Shown here in pieces: positions 1-6,818 of a stretch of DNA of 18,706 nucleotides; positions within the stretch are counted from its first letter, which is position 1, and each line of letters opens with the position of its first letter. The notes beneath the pieces were generated by a model. That model was given only the letters and a program-made list of their open reading frames with translations. It did no database searches and had not been told where the DNA came from. The stretch is taken from positions 1 to 18,706 of the forward strand of contig CAMGSV010000025.1 of the NCBI GenBank assembly GCA_946061495.1. Reading direction: 5' to 3'. The position numbers and the translations under genes are program-made. Source of the DNA: an uncultured Spirochaetales bacterium (GTDB lineage Bacteria; Spirochaetota; Spirochaetia; Treponematales; Treponemataceae).

Positions 1-24
1 GGGAGTCAGGTGCTTGTTGTTCAT
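1..24 (-). CDS. Possible start of a gene running off the left edge
   Basis: Only eight codons are inside the window, beginning Met-Asn-Asn-Lys-His-Leu-Thr-Pro. An AGGAG Shine-Dalgarno sequence lies five bases upstream of the ATG. The direction matches the nadE operon, about 150 bases downstream of the 39-residue ORF. No function can be assigned from so few residues, and the call rests on the ribosome binding site alone. Confidence 0.3.
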
Positions 25-173
25 GGCTGCTCCTGGCATCCATTTCCTCCTTGGCCTAATACAGCGGCGGCAGCTCCACAGCCCAGCGCAACCTTCGTTG
101 ATTTCTTTAGAAAACCTCCTTGGTAAAGAAACTTCAGGGGTTTCAGCTCGTTTCCATGGACTGGAATCTGCTC

Positions 174-293
174 TCACTCCTTGCACAGAATGTCCTCTAT
201 CTGGGCCTTGTCCTTGTCGGTCAGCTTGCCCATGGCCTTTGCAAGGGACACAATCCCGATTACGGCGGTGGCAGCAATCACCACTGCCTCCAT
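174..293 (-). CDS. Small single-helix membrane peptide (39 aa), unknown function
   Basis: This 40-codon ORF starts nine bases after the nadE stop codon and is probably translated from the same mRNA. The first ~20 residues (MEAVVIAATAVIGIVSLAKA) are strongly hydrophobic and fit one transmembrane helix. The remainder is charged (GKLTDKDKAQIEDILCKE) and would form a short helical tail. No good Shine-Dalgarno sequence precedes the ATG. A GGAGG just inside the ORF could serve the second of two GTG codons instead, which would shorten the product by four residues. Composition and codon use look like real coding sequence. I do not recognise the family. The layout (a hydrophobic helix plus a Lys/Asp-rich tail, lying in an operon) resembles small inner-membrane proteins, but it could be a chance ORF. 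Confidence 0.5.
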   Translation of the reverse strand: MEAVVIAATAVIGIVSLAKAMGKLTDKDKAQIEDILCKE

Positions 294-302
294 GATGCCG
301 AA

Positions 303-1028
303 CTACAATATGGGCAGGAAGCTGGGCATCAGCTGGAGTTTGAATAGGTTCTGCTGGTGGAGCTGGTCGATGCGGGCCTTGGTTGCCTGGTCTTCAATTT
401 CTCCAGTGCGAATGTAGCGGTCCAGCTCGGCGTAGGTGAAGCCCAGGTTGTCCTCGTCGGTCTTACCACAGAGGCCGTCGATGGGCACCTTGTCCACCAG
501 GTCGGCGGGGAGGCCCAGTACCCGGCCGATTTCCTTCACCTCTTGGACCGTGAGGTTGCACAGGGGGCTGAAGTCCCCGGCCGCATCGCCGTAGCGGGTG
601 GAGTAGCCCACCCAGTCCTCCGACAGGTTGCAGGTGTTGGCCACTCGGCCGTTGAAGCTTTGGGAGACGGCATAGAGGGTAGTCATCCTGATGCGGGGCA
701 GCAGGTTCACGTTGCTCTGCTGGGAAAGGGCAAAGGGGATGCTGGCTTTCAGGGCTTCCGCCGCCTCCTTGATGTTCACCTCGTAATGGCGGATGCCCAG
801 GTGGTTCACCAGCTTGTAGGCCATGTCGATGTCGTGCTGCTGGCCGCAGGGCATCAGCACTCCCAGAACCCGCTCCCTTCCCAGTGCCTCCACGCAGAGG
901 GCGGCCACCACGGAGCTGTCCTTCCCGCCGGAAATACCAACCACTGCATTGCAGGCTGGACCGTTCTCCTGGAAAAAGCTGCGGATCCAGTCCACGCAGC
1001 TATCCTTGATTTTCCTTGCATCAAACAT
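303..1028 (-). CDS. nadE: Ammonia-dependent NAD(+) synthetase
   Basis: This enzyme makes NAD+ from deamido-NAD+, ATP and ammonia in the cytoplasm, the last step of NAD synthesis. The N-type ATP pyrophosphatase loop SGGKDSS is at residues 33-39. Family features follow: the NLLPRIRMTTLYAVSQ helix, NTCNLSEDWVGYSTRYGDAAGDFSPL, and a KVPIDGLCGKTDEDNLGFTY segment. At 241 residues it is the short stand-alone form with no glutaminase (CN-hydrolase) domain, so it should depend on free ammonia. The ATG at 1028 was chosen over an upstream in-frame start because the family begins here and a GGGGGA ribosome binding site precedes it. The gene begins 44 bases after lgt and is probably cotranscribed with it. 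Confidence 0.93.
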   Translation of the reverse strand: MFDARKIKDSCVDWIRSFFQENGPACNAVVGISGGKDSSVVAALCVEALGRERVLGVLMPCGQQHDIDMAYKLVNHLGIRHYEVNIKEAAEALKASIPFALSQQSNVNLLPRIRMTTLYAVSQSFNGRVANTCNLSEDWVGYSTRYGDAAGDFSPLCNLTVQEVKEIGRVLGLPADLVDKVPIDGLCGKTDEDNLGFTYAELDRYIRTGEIEDQATKARIDQLHQQNLFKLQLMPSFLPIL

Positions 1029-1072
1029 AGGTTCCCCCTGTTCTATTGGAATGAGTTGTTGTTGTCTTGCTG

Positions 1073-2050
1073 TTACGTGTCCTTTGACCTGCGGCTTTTC
1101 AGCCAGGAGAACAGCATCAGCAGGAGGCCGCCCATCACCATCAGCAGGCACAGGATTTGGCCTGTGGAGATGTTCAGCCAGGAGGTGTTCAGGTAGGTGG
1201 GGGTACCGGAAATCGCCTCGATTCGGTAGCCCAAGTCAATGTCCGGCTCCCGGAAATATTCGATGACAAAGCGGAACACTCCGTAGCCGATGGTGTAGAG
1301 GGCGGAGGTGAAGCCGATGAAGGGCTTTCGCTTCCTGACGGACCAGAGGATGGCTCCGAGAATGACCCCCTCGAACAGTGCCTCGTAGAGCTGGCTGGGG
1401 TGGCGGGGGAGGTTCACCAGCTTTTGGCCCTCCTGAATCACCATGCCTGCCTCTGCGGCAAAATCCTGCACCCAGGGGATGGAGGCCGAGAACTGCTGGG
1501 CGTGGGGAAAGACCATTCCCCAGGGCATGGTGGTGATGCGGCCAAAAAGCTCGCCGTTGAGGAAGTTGCCCAAGCGGCCGAAGGTGTAGCCAAAGGCAAT
1601 GGCAATGACCATGGCATCGATCCACTGGAGGATGGGCCGCTTCTTCCGCAGGCACCAGAAAATCATACCGAAGAGGCCGCCGATAAAGCCGCCGTGGTAG
1701 GACATGCCCGCCAATCCGGTGAAGTTCCCCGCCGCGTCAAAGGGCCAGAAGATGAGCCAGGGCTTTCGCAGGTACATTCCTGAGGTGTCGTACACTAGGG
1801 TGGAAAACACCCGCGCCCCAATCAGCAGGAACACGATGCCGGTGGCGATGAAGCTGAACAGGTCATCCTCGGTGGCGGTGTAGTCCCTGGTGTTCAGGGT
1901 GCCTTCCTTCATCAGCCGCTTCAGCACCAGGTAGGCGGTGCCAAAGGCAAAGAGGTACATGAGGCCGTACCAGCGAATCATGCCCAGAACAGGCACACCG
2001 GGAAAAATTTCTGGATGAATCCAGGAAGGGAAGTTGATATACAGGGGCAT
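1073..2050 (-). CDS. lgt: Prolipoprotein diacylglyceryl transferase
   Basis: Lgt transfers diacylglycerol from phosphatidylglycerol to the lipobox cysteine of prolipoproteins in the inner membrane, the first step of lipoprotein maturation. The family signature GRLGNFLNGELFGR is at residues 158-171. The conserved SYHGG (His119), HPSQLYEALFEG and several hydrophobic segments are also present. At 325 residues it is slightly longer than the usual 260-300, the extra length being in the mid region and C-terminus. An AAGGA ribosome binding site lies just after the upstream gene's stop codon, with an 11-base gap, so the gene is coupled to the MinD-like gene. Abundant lipoproteins would suit a spirochaete. 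Confidence 0.95.
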   Translation of the reverse strand: MPLYINFPSWIHPEIFPGVPVLGMIRWYGLMYLFAFGTAYLVLKRLMKEGTLNTRDYTATEDDLFSFIATGIVFLLIGARVFSTLVYDTSGMYLRKPWLIFWPFDAAGNFTGLAGMSYHGGFIGGLFGMIFWCLRKKRPILQWIDAMVIAIAFGYTFGRLGNFLNGELFGRITTMPWGMVFPHAQQFSASIPWVQDFAAEAGMVIQEGQKLVNLPRHPSQLYEALFEGVILGAILWSVRKRKPFIGFTSALYTIGYGVFRFVIEYFREPDIDLGYRIEAISGTPTYLNTSWLNISTGQILCLLMVMGGLLLMLFSWLKSRRSKDT

Positions 2051-2061
2051 GAATCAGTCCT

Positions 2062-3189
2062 TTACAGCTTGAAGCCTTGTGCAGCGGCTTTCAGAATCTT
2101 TGACTTCAGCAGCTGGTTTTCCTTCTTCAATTGGGTCAGTTCAAACTGCTGTGACTTGATGATTTCCGCCAGGTCGCTGGTGGTGAGGGCGCCGCTTCCC
2201 AGCAGATCCTCCACGTAGGACATCTTTGTCTCCAGGTCGTCGGCTGCCTCCGCTTCAGCCTGCTCGAAGCTGTCGGTGAAGGTTCCGTCAAAGGAGAGGG
2301 GCTTGGACGAGATGATTTTATCCTGGATGCGGTAGATGGATTGAGCCAGCAGGGATTGGGGCTTGTAGATAATGATGGGTAGCCGGGATTCCAGTGCCTT
2401 GTCCTGGAGGGTATCTCGATAGATGATGCCCAGATGCTCCAGATCAAGCCCCAGATACTCATTGCAAGAGCGGCGGATTTTCATGGATTTGTCTGCATCC
2501 CGGGGCTCATCCACCATGTTCAGCACCAGACGGGGCTTGAACTGCTTCATGCGGTGCTTGAACAAGGCGGCGCTTTGGGGGTCGATGGTGGCGATTTTCT
2601 CCACCAGCTTAGGAATGTAGAGTCGCTGGAGGGAGGTGGCATCGGACTTCAGTTGTTCAAGATAGGCATAGGCCTTGGAGTTCTTCTTGAAGGTATTGTA
2701 CATCATGCGGAAGACGGCATTCTTGAGGAAGAGGTAGCCGTTCAAGGTGGCGGTGACTGTGGGAGCGGTGACTACAATTCCTTGGGGAGACAGCAGGAAC
2801 AAGTCCAAGATGGTGAGGTGGGTTCCTGCGCCCAAGTCCAGAATCAGGTAGTCGGCATCAAGCTTTTGGAGCTTGCGGATAAGGTCATTCTTCTGGCTGA
2901 TTTTCAGAGCAGTGAGGCCGGGAATCTCGGAGTCGCCGGGAATGAATCGGACGTTCTTGTATTCGGACTCAAAGATGATGTCCTCGAATTTTGCCTGGCC
3001 GGAAAGGTAGGTTCCAATTCCCTGTTTTGGAGCCTGATGGCCGATGACAAGGTGCAGGTTGGAGGCTCCCAAGTCCAAGTCAGCCAGAATGACCTTCTTG
3101 TCGGCCTGTCCCAAGGCTATGGCCAGGTTCGCCGCAATAAGGCTCTTGCCAACTCCACCCTTACCGCTGGCTATTGGAATTATCTGCAT
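2062..3189 (-). CDS. MinD/ParA-family ATPase with C-terminal coiled coil
   Basis: This is a SIMIBI-class P-loop ATPase. The deviant Walker A loop GKGGVGKS is at residues 9-16, the A' motif LADLDLGASN has Asp37 and Asp39, and the Walker B YLILDLGAG has Asp118. Members dimerise on ATP and position cell-division, flagellar or chromosome-partition machinery. At 375 residues it is about 80-100 longer than MinD or FlhG. The extra C-terminal part (from about residue 323) ends in a heptad-like Leu/Lys/Glu stretch that should form a coiled coil. The start at 3189 was chosen because the ATPase fold begins at once (MQIIPIASGKGG) and an AGGGAG site precedes it. It overlaps the upstream membrane protein by 29 bases. 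The exact cargo is unknown, and naming it MinD, FlhG or ParA would be a guess. Confidence 0.85.
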   Translation of the reverse strand: MQIIPIASGKGGVGKSLIAANLAIALGQADKKVILADLDLGASNLHLVIGHQAPKQGIGTYLSGQAKFEDIIFESEYKNVRFIPGDSEIPGLTALKISQKNDLIRKLQKLDADYLILDLGAGTHLTILDLFLLSPQGIVVTAPTVTATLNGYLFLKNAVFRMMYNTFKKNSKAYAYLEQLKSDATSLQRLYIPKLVEKIATIDPQSAALFKHRMKQFKPRLVLNMVDEPRDADKSMKIRRSCNEYLGLDLEHLGIIYRDTLQDKALESRLPIIIYKPQSLLAQSIYRIQDKIISSKPLSFDGTFTDSFEQAEAEAADDLETKMSYVEDLLGSGALTTSDLAEIIKSQQFELTQLKKENQLLKSKILKAAAQGFKL

Positions 3190-3652
3190 CGTGGTCTTCT
3201 CCCTCTTCTTGGTGATTCTGATTATCTTGTTTCTGCTGGACTGGTGAAGTGGTTTCCTCGTCCTTCTCCAAAAGAACCAGTAATGCCAGTATAACATCAA
3301 TTACTAAAAATATCAGTAGGATTCCCATGCGTATCAAGGAATAATATCCGGTTGCCCTCGCATGGTCAAAGGCGGGAACCAGGGCTACCCGCATGAAGGG
3401 AAAGAAGCCTGCTACCGAAAGGAATTTGCTGTAGGCAAAGACTCTTCCATAGACTTTCTTTTCCTCCGGTTGTGGAACTTGATATATGAAAAATACAAGT
3501 ATCAGGGGCAGAATCAGCAGGGGTGCCGCCATGTACCAGGAGGCTGGCAGCATGTCTATGTCGAATTCCGGCCGAAAGGTCAGGATGAACAGGAGCCGAA
3601 GAATTTCATAGCAAACAAAAATAAATCGCATGGTTGCAGACGGTGTCTTCAT
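3161..3652 (-). CDS. Small multi-pass membrane protein, unknown function
   Basis: About 163 residues with four hydrophobic stretches: IFVCYEILRLLFILTF, a Met-Ala-Ala-Pro-Leu helix ending in FFIYQV, a shorter one around FLSVAGFFPFMRVALV, and LIRMGILLIFLVIDVILALL. The soluble C-terminal tail is acidic and rich in Glu, Gln, Asp and Asn. It is the first gene of the MinD-like/lgt/nadE operon and overlaps the ATPase start, so the two proteins may work together, perhaps as membrane partner and ATPase; this is inference. Start choice: no in-frame ATG has a ribosome binding site, but a promoter at 3659-3687 places the ATG at 3652 exactly 6 bases after the -10, fitting leaderless initiation. ATGs at 3631 and 3679 are alternatives. 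Confidence 0.65.
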   Translation of the reverse strand: MKTPSATMRFIFVCYEILRLLFILTFRPEFDIDMLPASWYMAAPLLILPLILVFFIYQVPQPEEKKVYGRVFAYSKFLSVAGFFPFMRVALVPAFDHARATGYYSLIRMGILLIFLVIDVILALLVLLEKDEETTSPVQQKQDNQNHQEEGEDHDADNSNSQR

Positions 3653-3658
3653 GCAAGA

Positions 3659-3687
3659 AGTGTACGTCATGGATGGCATCTAGTCAA
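3659..3687 (-). promoter_or_regulatory. Sigma70-type promoter of the membrane protein/MinD-like/lgt/nadE operon
   Basis: Read on the minus strand, TTGACT and TACACT are separated by 17 bases, and the ATG at 3652 begins 6 bases after the -10. Transcription would start at or next to the ATG. It lies immediately beyond the serine acetyltransferase stop, which suggests the downstream operon has its own promoter rather than relying only on read-through. Confidence 0.6.
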
Positions 3688-3692
3688 GGATG

Positions 3693-4541
3693 CTAGTTGA
3701 TGGTGATGACACTACGGGGCGGTACCGATTCTGTGACCCAGGTGTTTCCACCGATGATGCTGCCGTGGCCAATCACCGTGTCGCCTCCCAAAATGGTGGC
3801 ACCTGCGTAGATAGTGACGTTGTCCTCAATGGTTGGATGACGCTTGCAGCAGCTTTGCTCCTTGCGGACGCTGAGGGCGCCTAGGGTGACACCTTGGTAG
3901 AGCTTGACCTTGTTGCCGATGACGGTGGTCTCGCCGATGACGACACCGGTTCCGTGGTCGATGAAGAATGACTCGCCGATGGTGGCGCCGGGATGGATAT
4001 CGATGCCAGTCTTGCCATGGATGTACTCGCTCATGATGCGAGGGATGATGGGCACGCCGTTGGCATGAAGCTCGTGGGCAATGCGGTATACGGCAATGGC
4101 TTCGATTCCGGGATAGGAAAGGATGATTTCTTCCACTGAACTGGCGGCAGGATCCCCACGGAGTGCCGCCTGGATGTCCATGGTGACCTTGCGGCGGATC
4201 TCAGGAATCTGCTCCATCAAGGTGATGGAAGTCTTTTCTGCTAACTGGGTACAGGCTGACTGCTCCAGCCCCCGCTGGCGGCACAGATAGAGGGTGGCCT
4301 TCTTTATCTCCCCAGTAAGGCCACAGATGATTTTGTTGACCCTCGTACCAGTGACATAGCGGAGATTGTCCTCGTCCAACTGCTCCACCGTCCGAAATCC
4401 GGGGAAAATCAAGGTCATGATTTCCAGCAGCACATCGATGACGTTCTGTCGGTTGGGGAAGGTCTGGGCATTGCTGAGATTGATGCCACCATACTCCTGA
4501 TAGGAGGCTAGTATATTGGAAATAAGGTTGTCAGTTGTCAT
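3693..4541 (-). CDS. Serine O-acetyltransferase (EpsC/CysE type)
   Basis: This enzyme makes O-acetylserine from serine and acetyl-CoA, the first step of cysteine synthesis. A helical N-terminal region of about 160 residues precedes a left-handed beta-helix of hexapeptide repeats. The helix carries the catalytic segment IHPGATIGESFFIDHGTG, the VIGETTVIGNKVKLYQGVTLGA turns, and a tail NVTIYAGATILGGDTVIGHGSIIGG. At 282 residues with a long N-terminus it fits the EpsC branch better than short Bacillus CysE. An AAGGAG site lies four bases before the ATG. The gene follows the patatin-like gene by 65 bases, possibly in one transcript from nagA. A cysteine-sensitive C-terminal tail is typical of the family, but I cannot judge feedback control from sequence alone. 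Confidence 0.92.
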   Translation of the reverse strand: MTTDNLISNILASYQEYGGINLSNAQTFPNRQNVIDVLLEIMTLIFPGFRTVEQLDEDNLRYVTGTRVNKIICGLTGEIKKATLYLCRQRGLEQSACTQLAEKTSITLMEQIPEIRRKVTMDIQAALRGDPAASSVEEIILSYPGIEAIAVYRIAHELHANGVPIIPRIMSEYIHGKTGIDIHPGATIGESFFIDHGTGVVIGETTVIGNKVKLYQGVTLGALSVRKEQSCCKRHPTIEDNVTIYAGATILGGDTVIGHGSIIGGNTWVTESVPPRSVITIN

Positions 4542-4553
4542 AATGCTCCTTCA

Positions 4554-4598
4554 AGTATAGTGGCTTTGCGGGAAATGAACAATTGTTTTCCCAATTGT
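4554..4598 (-). promoter_or_regulatory. Possible promoter and inverted repeat before the serine acetyltransferase
   Basis: On the minus strand a -10-like TATACT (4554-4559) lies 17 bases from a weak -35 TTGTTC (4577-4582). The -35 overlaps a perfect 7-bp inverted repeat, ACAATTG-6-CAATTGT (4579-4598), that could be an operator. The -10 is only 12 bases from the ATG, so it would place the transcript start inside the ribosome binding site, which weakens the promoter reading. The AT-rich stem without a T-run is not a convincing terminator for the upstream gene. Confidence 0.35.
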
Positions 4599-4606
4599 GG
4601 CTGCTG

Positions 4607-5473
4607 TTATTTTGTTGTGGGTGCAAAAGCAGATAATGCTTGGAGTCGATTGCAGGCATCCTGGTAGCCCGCCTCGTAGAGCTTTTGGAGGGCTGCCTTG
4701 TCCTTTGAAAGGCGACCAATCACAACGTCTGGTGTGGGGCGGAATACAAAGGCTCTACCGTTCTGCTCCAGCTGCTGAATGTAGTCCAAGGTGTCGTTGT
4801 ATTTTTGCCAGCGTGTCAGGTTGGCTTCCACCAGGGCAGGATACTGGCGGTACATCATCCGCAGGGCCTTTTCCGTGGAGCGGGAGACTGGGGATTTGCG
4901 GTAGCCAGCAGGTTGGGTGAGGATGATGATGTGGCGGCTGTGGCCGTCCTTTTCCGCCTTTCGAATGGGGATGGAGTCGGATATGCCACCATCGAACCAG
5001 TCCTCGCCGTGTATACGTACTGCCCGGCCGATAACCGGCAGGGAGGATGAGGCTTCCAGCCAGAGGAGGGCATCCTCCGGGGTGGTGGGATTGATGTAGT
5101 GCGGTTCACCAGTGGCGGCCTTGGTGGCCACCACGAAAAACTTGCGGTCTTCATGCTGGTTTTGGAAAAAGGTGTGCCAGTCCACCCTGTCGTTGGCGGG
5201 AATGGTTTTGAAGATATAGTCAAAGCCAAAGAAGGTGCCGTGACGGAGGAGGCACAGGGGGCCTGAGTAGCGGGCTGACTTCACGTGGTTTACGTTCACC
5301 CGGCGAGCGCGATCAAATTGGCGGGAAATGTAGGACAGGGCGTGGCAGGCCCCAGCACTGACTCCGTAGGTGTGGTTCCAGTACAGGTTCCGCTGGATCA
5401 GGCAATCAAGGACACCGGCAGCGTACATGCCCCGCATACCGCCGCCTTCAACAATCACAGAGGTTTTTTCCAT
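4607..5473 (-). CDS. Patatin-like phospholipase family protein
   Basis: A serine acyl hydrolase of the patatin/RssA type that would release fatty acids from lipids. The glycine-rich oxyanion loop EGGGMRG is at residues 9-15, the nucleophile elbow GVSAG holds Ser39, and DGG with Asp161 completes the Ser-Asp dyad. There is no signal peptide, so it is expected to be cytoplasmic or membrane-associated. The length of 288 residues is normal for the bacterial YjjU-like group. It starts four bases after the nagA stop, with an AAAGGA site inside the nagA end, so the two are translationally close. Its substrate and its link to amino-sugar metabolism are unknown. Confidence 0.9.
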   Translation of the reverse strand: MEKTSVIVEGGGMRGMYAAGVLDCLIQRNLYWNHTYGVSAGACHALSYISRQFDRARRVNVNHVKSARYSGPLCLLRHGTFFGFDYIFKTIPANDRVDWHTFFQNQHEDRKFFVVATKAATGEPHYINPTTPEDALLWLEASSSLPVIGRAVRIHGEDWFDGGISDSIPIRKAEKDGHSRHIIILTQPAGYRKSPVSRSTEKALRMMYRQYPALVEANLTRWQKYNDTLDYIQQLEQNGRAFVFRPTPDVVIGRLSKDKAALQKLYEAGYQDACNRLQALSAFAPTTK

Positions 5474-5477
5474 GGTG

Positions 5478-6662
5478 TCAGTCCTTTCGTCCTACGAATA
5501 CTGCCTGCACCTTCAGCTCCTTGTCCAGCAGCACCAGGTCGGCCCGGTGGCCAACTTCTACCGCACCTCGGTCGGTGAGTCCAAGGACACGGGCCGGATT
5601 GACGCTGGCAATGCGGAAGAAGTCTGCCACATCCAGGAGACCGGCTTCCACCAGCTGGCGGCCGGTGTCGTGAATCAGCATGGCGGAGCCGATGAGGATG
5701 TTCCCCTCCTTGTAGCGGCTTACCTTGCCGTCGCAGATAACCTGCCGTCCCAAATATACTGATTCTCCAGGGCCCATGCCTGCCGCCGCCATTGCATCTG
5801 AAATCAAGCACAAACGATTTGTTCCCAAGGTGTGAATCAAAAACTCCATGGTGAGCTGGTTCACGTGGACGGTATCGGCAATGAGCTCGTAGGTGGCATC
5901 CTGGTAGTGCCGGAGGAAGGGCACTATGGCCAGTCCGGGACGGCGGTGGTCGATGCCATTCATGGCGTTGAACAGGTGGGTGAGATGGACGCACTGCCGT
6001 CGGGGGAGGCCGTCTGCATAGGCCGCCGAGTGGCCCCAAGCAAGCCTGGCTCCCGCTTCCTTGGCCATCTCCCAGGCGGTGTCTGCCCCCTCCAGCTCTG
6101 GGGCCACGGTCATGGTTCCCAGCAGGGGGCGGCCGGTGGCAGGGTGGCGGAAGGACAGAAGCTGGGCCATGTAGTCGGCGGTGAAGGGGCGGAGGCTTTC
6201 TGCAGGGAGGCCGCCCTTTTTTTCCGGGGCGATGAAGGGCCCCTCGTTGTAAATGGAGCAAACGTGGTATGCAGCCATGGGGCTTGCTTCCAAGGCTGCT
6301 TGAGCCTTTGCCATAACTTCCACACTGGGAAAAACTGCTGGCTGAAAGCTGGTAATACCTCGCTGGCTCATGAACTGTGCCATGGTTTCCAAGGCTGTTT
6401 GCAGGTCTTCCTGGCCAGTATCTGTACCACCGCAACCGTGAATGTGCATATCGATAAGTCCGGGGCCAAGATAGGCTCCCTGGGCATCGATAATTTCCAG
6501 TCCCAGCTTTTGTGCCTGGGCTGCTGCCTGCTGGGAGTCTGGGAAAATCTCCTGGATTTTTCCCTGTGCAACAAGGATTCCCCCCTCATGGATGGTGTGG
6601 GGCTGGCTTCCGGCAAGGATTTCTGCATGGATGATGGCGTAGTCTGTCTTGTGGTGCGTCAT
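5478..6662 (-). CDS. nagA: N-acetylglucosamine-6-phosphate deacetylase
   Basis: NagA removes the acetyl group from GlcNAc-6-phosphate, giving glucosamine-6-phosphate for wall recycling or glycolysis. It is an amidohydrolase-fold metalloenzyme. GPGLIDMHIHG carries the HxH motif; YNEGPFIAPEKKGG contains the metal-binding Glu; AWGHSAA and THLFNAMNGIDHRRPG carry further His ligands; and LISDAMAAAGMGPG carries the catalytic Asp. The length of 394 residues is normal. The ATG has no Shine-Dalgarno sequence but lies 6 bases after a TATACT hexamer, which suggests leaderless initiation. It is the first gene of the nagA/patatin (and possibly serine acetyltransferase) unit. No nagB is present in the window. 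Confidence 0.94.
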   Translation of the reverse strand: MTHHKTDYAIIHAEILAGSQPHTIHEGGILVAQGKIQEIFPDSQQAAAQAQKLGLEIIDAQGAYLGPGLIDMHIHGCGGTDTGQEDLQTALETMAQFMSQRGITSFQPAVFPSVEVMAKAQAALEASPMAAYHVCSIYNEGPFIAPEKKGGLPAESLRPFTADYMAQLLSFRHPATGRPLLGTMTVAPELEGADTAWEMAKEAGARLAWGHSAAYADGLPRRQCVHLTHLFNAMNGIDHRRPGLAIVPFLRHYQDATYELIADTVHVNQLTMEFLIHTLGTNRLCLISDAMAAAGMGPGESVYLGRQVICDGKVSRYKEGNILIGSAMLIHDTGRQLVEAGLLDVADFFRIASVNPARVLGLTDRGAVEVGHRADLVLLDKELKVQAVFVGRKD

Positions 6663-6668
6663 GAGGGT

Positions 6669-6697
6669 AGTATATCGTACATTCCATGGAATGGAAA
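6669..6697 (-). promoter_or_regulatory. nagA promoter with internal 14-bp palindrome
   Basis: On the minus strand a -10 TATACT (6669-6674) lies 17 bases from a -35-like TTTCCA (6692-6697). The perfect palindrome CATTCCATGGAATG (6680-6693) fills most of the spacer and touches the -35, a position where a bound dimeric regulator would block RNA polymerase. The -10 ends 6 bases before the ATG. Confidence 0.5.
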
Positions 6698-6738
6698 GGT
6701 TGGAGGATGAAAATGCCTTGCCTTTGCTTTAATTCCCA

Positions 6739-6767
6739 TTGACAAAGTAGGAAATATTGGGTATAGA
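6739..6767 (+). promoter_or_regulatory. Consensus sigma70 promoter of the metY leader
   Basis: TTGACA (6739-6744) and TATAGA (6762-6767) are separated by exactly 17 bases, the best -35 box in the window apart from the ArsR one. The predicted start, near 6774, lies inside a large inverted repeat, and a ribosome binding site follows for the 28-codon leader ORF. Confidence 0.7.
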
Positions 6768-6797
6768 TATATTACCTACTTGTTTGGTAGGTAATAT
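6747..6797 (+). promoter_or_regulatory. Three-copy 11-bp operator, GTAGGTAATAT
   Basis: The motif appears as GTAGGAAATAT (6747-6757, one mismatch, in the promoter spacer), then inverted as ATATTACCTAC (6769-6779), then direct as GTAGGTAATAT (6787-6797). The last two form a perfect 11-bp inverted repeat with a 7-base loop. Because the first copy lies upstream of the expected transcript start, the set is better read as DNA binding sites for a dimeric regulator than as an RNA structure. The regulator is not identified. Confidence 0.6.
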
Positions 6798-6818
6798 TCT
6801 TCTGAAGGAGGTACGCTT

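Noticed and set aside
25..173. Minus-strand open frame directly after the 39-residue ORF, with an AAGGAGG and a stop overlapping the next ATG (ATGA).
   Set aside because: No ATG, GTG or TTG start exists in the frame at a usable distance from the AAGGAGG, and the frame is short enough to be open by chance.
357..1196. Long plus-strand frame antisense to nadE and lgt.
   Set aside because: Mirror frame of GC-rich coding sequence; no ribosome site or recognisable domain.
5455..6435. 326-codon minus-strand frame overlapping nagA.
   Set aside because: Proline-, arginine- and histidine-rich shadow of nagA, which has full family motifs in the other frame.
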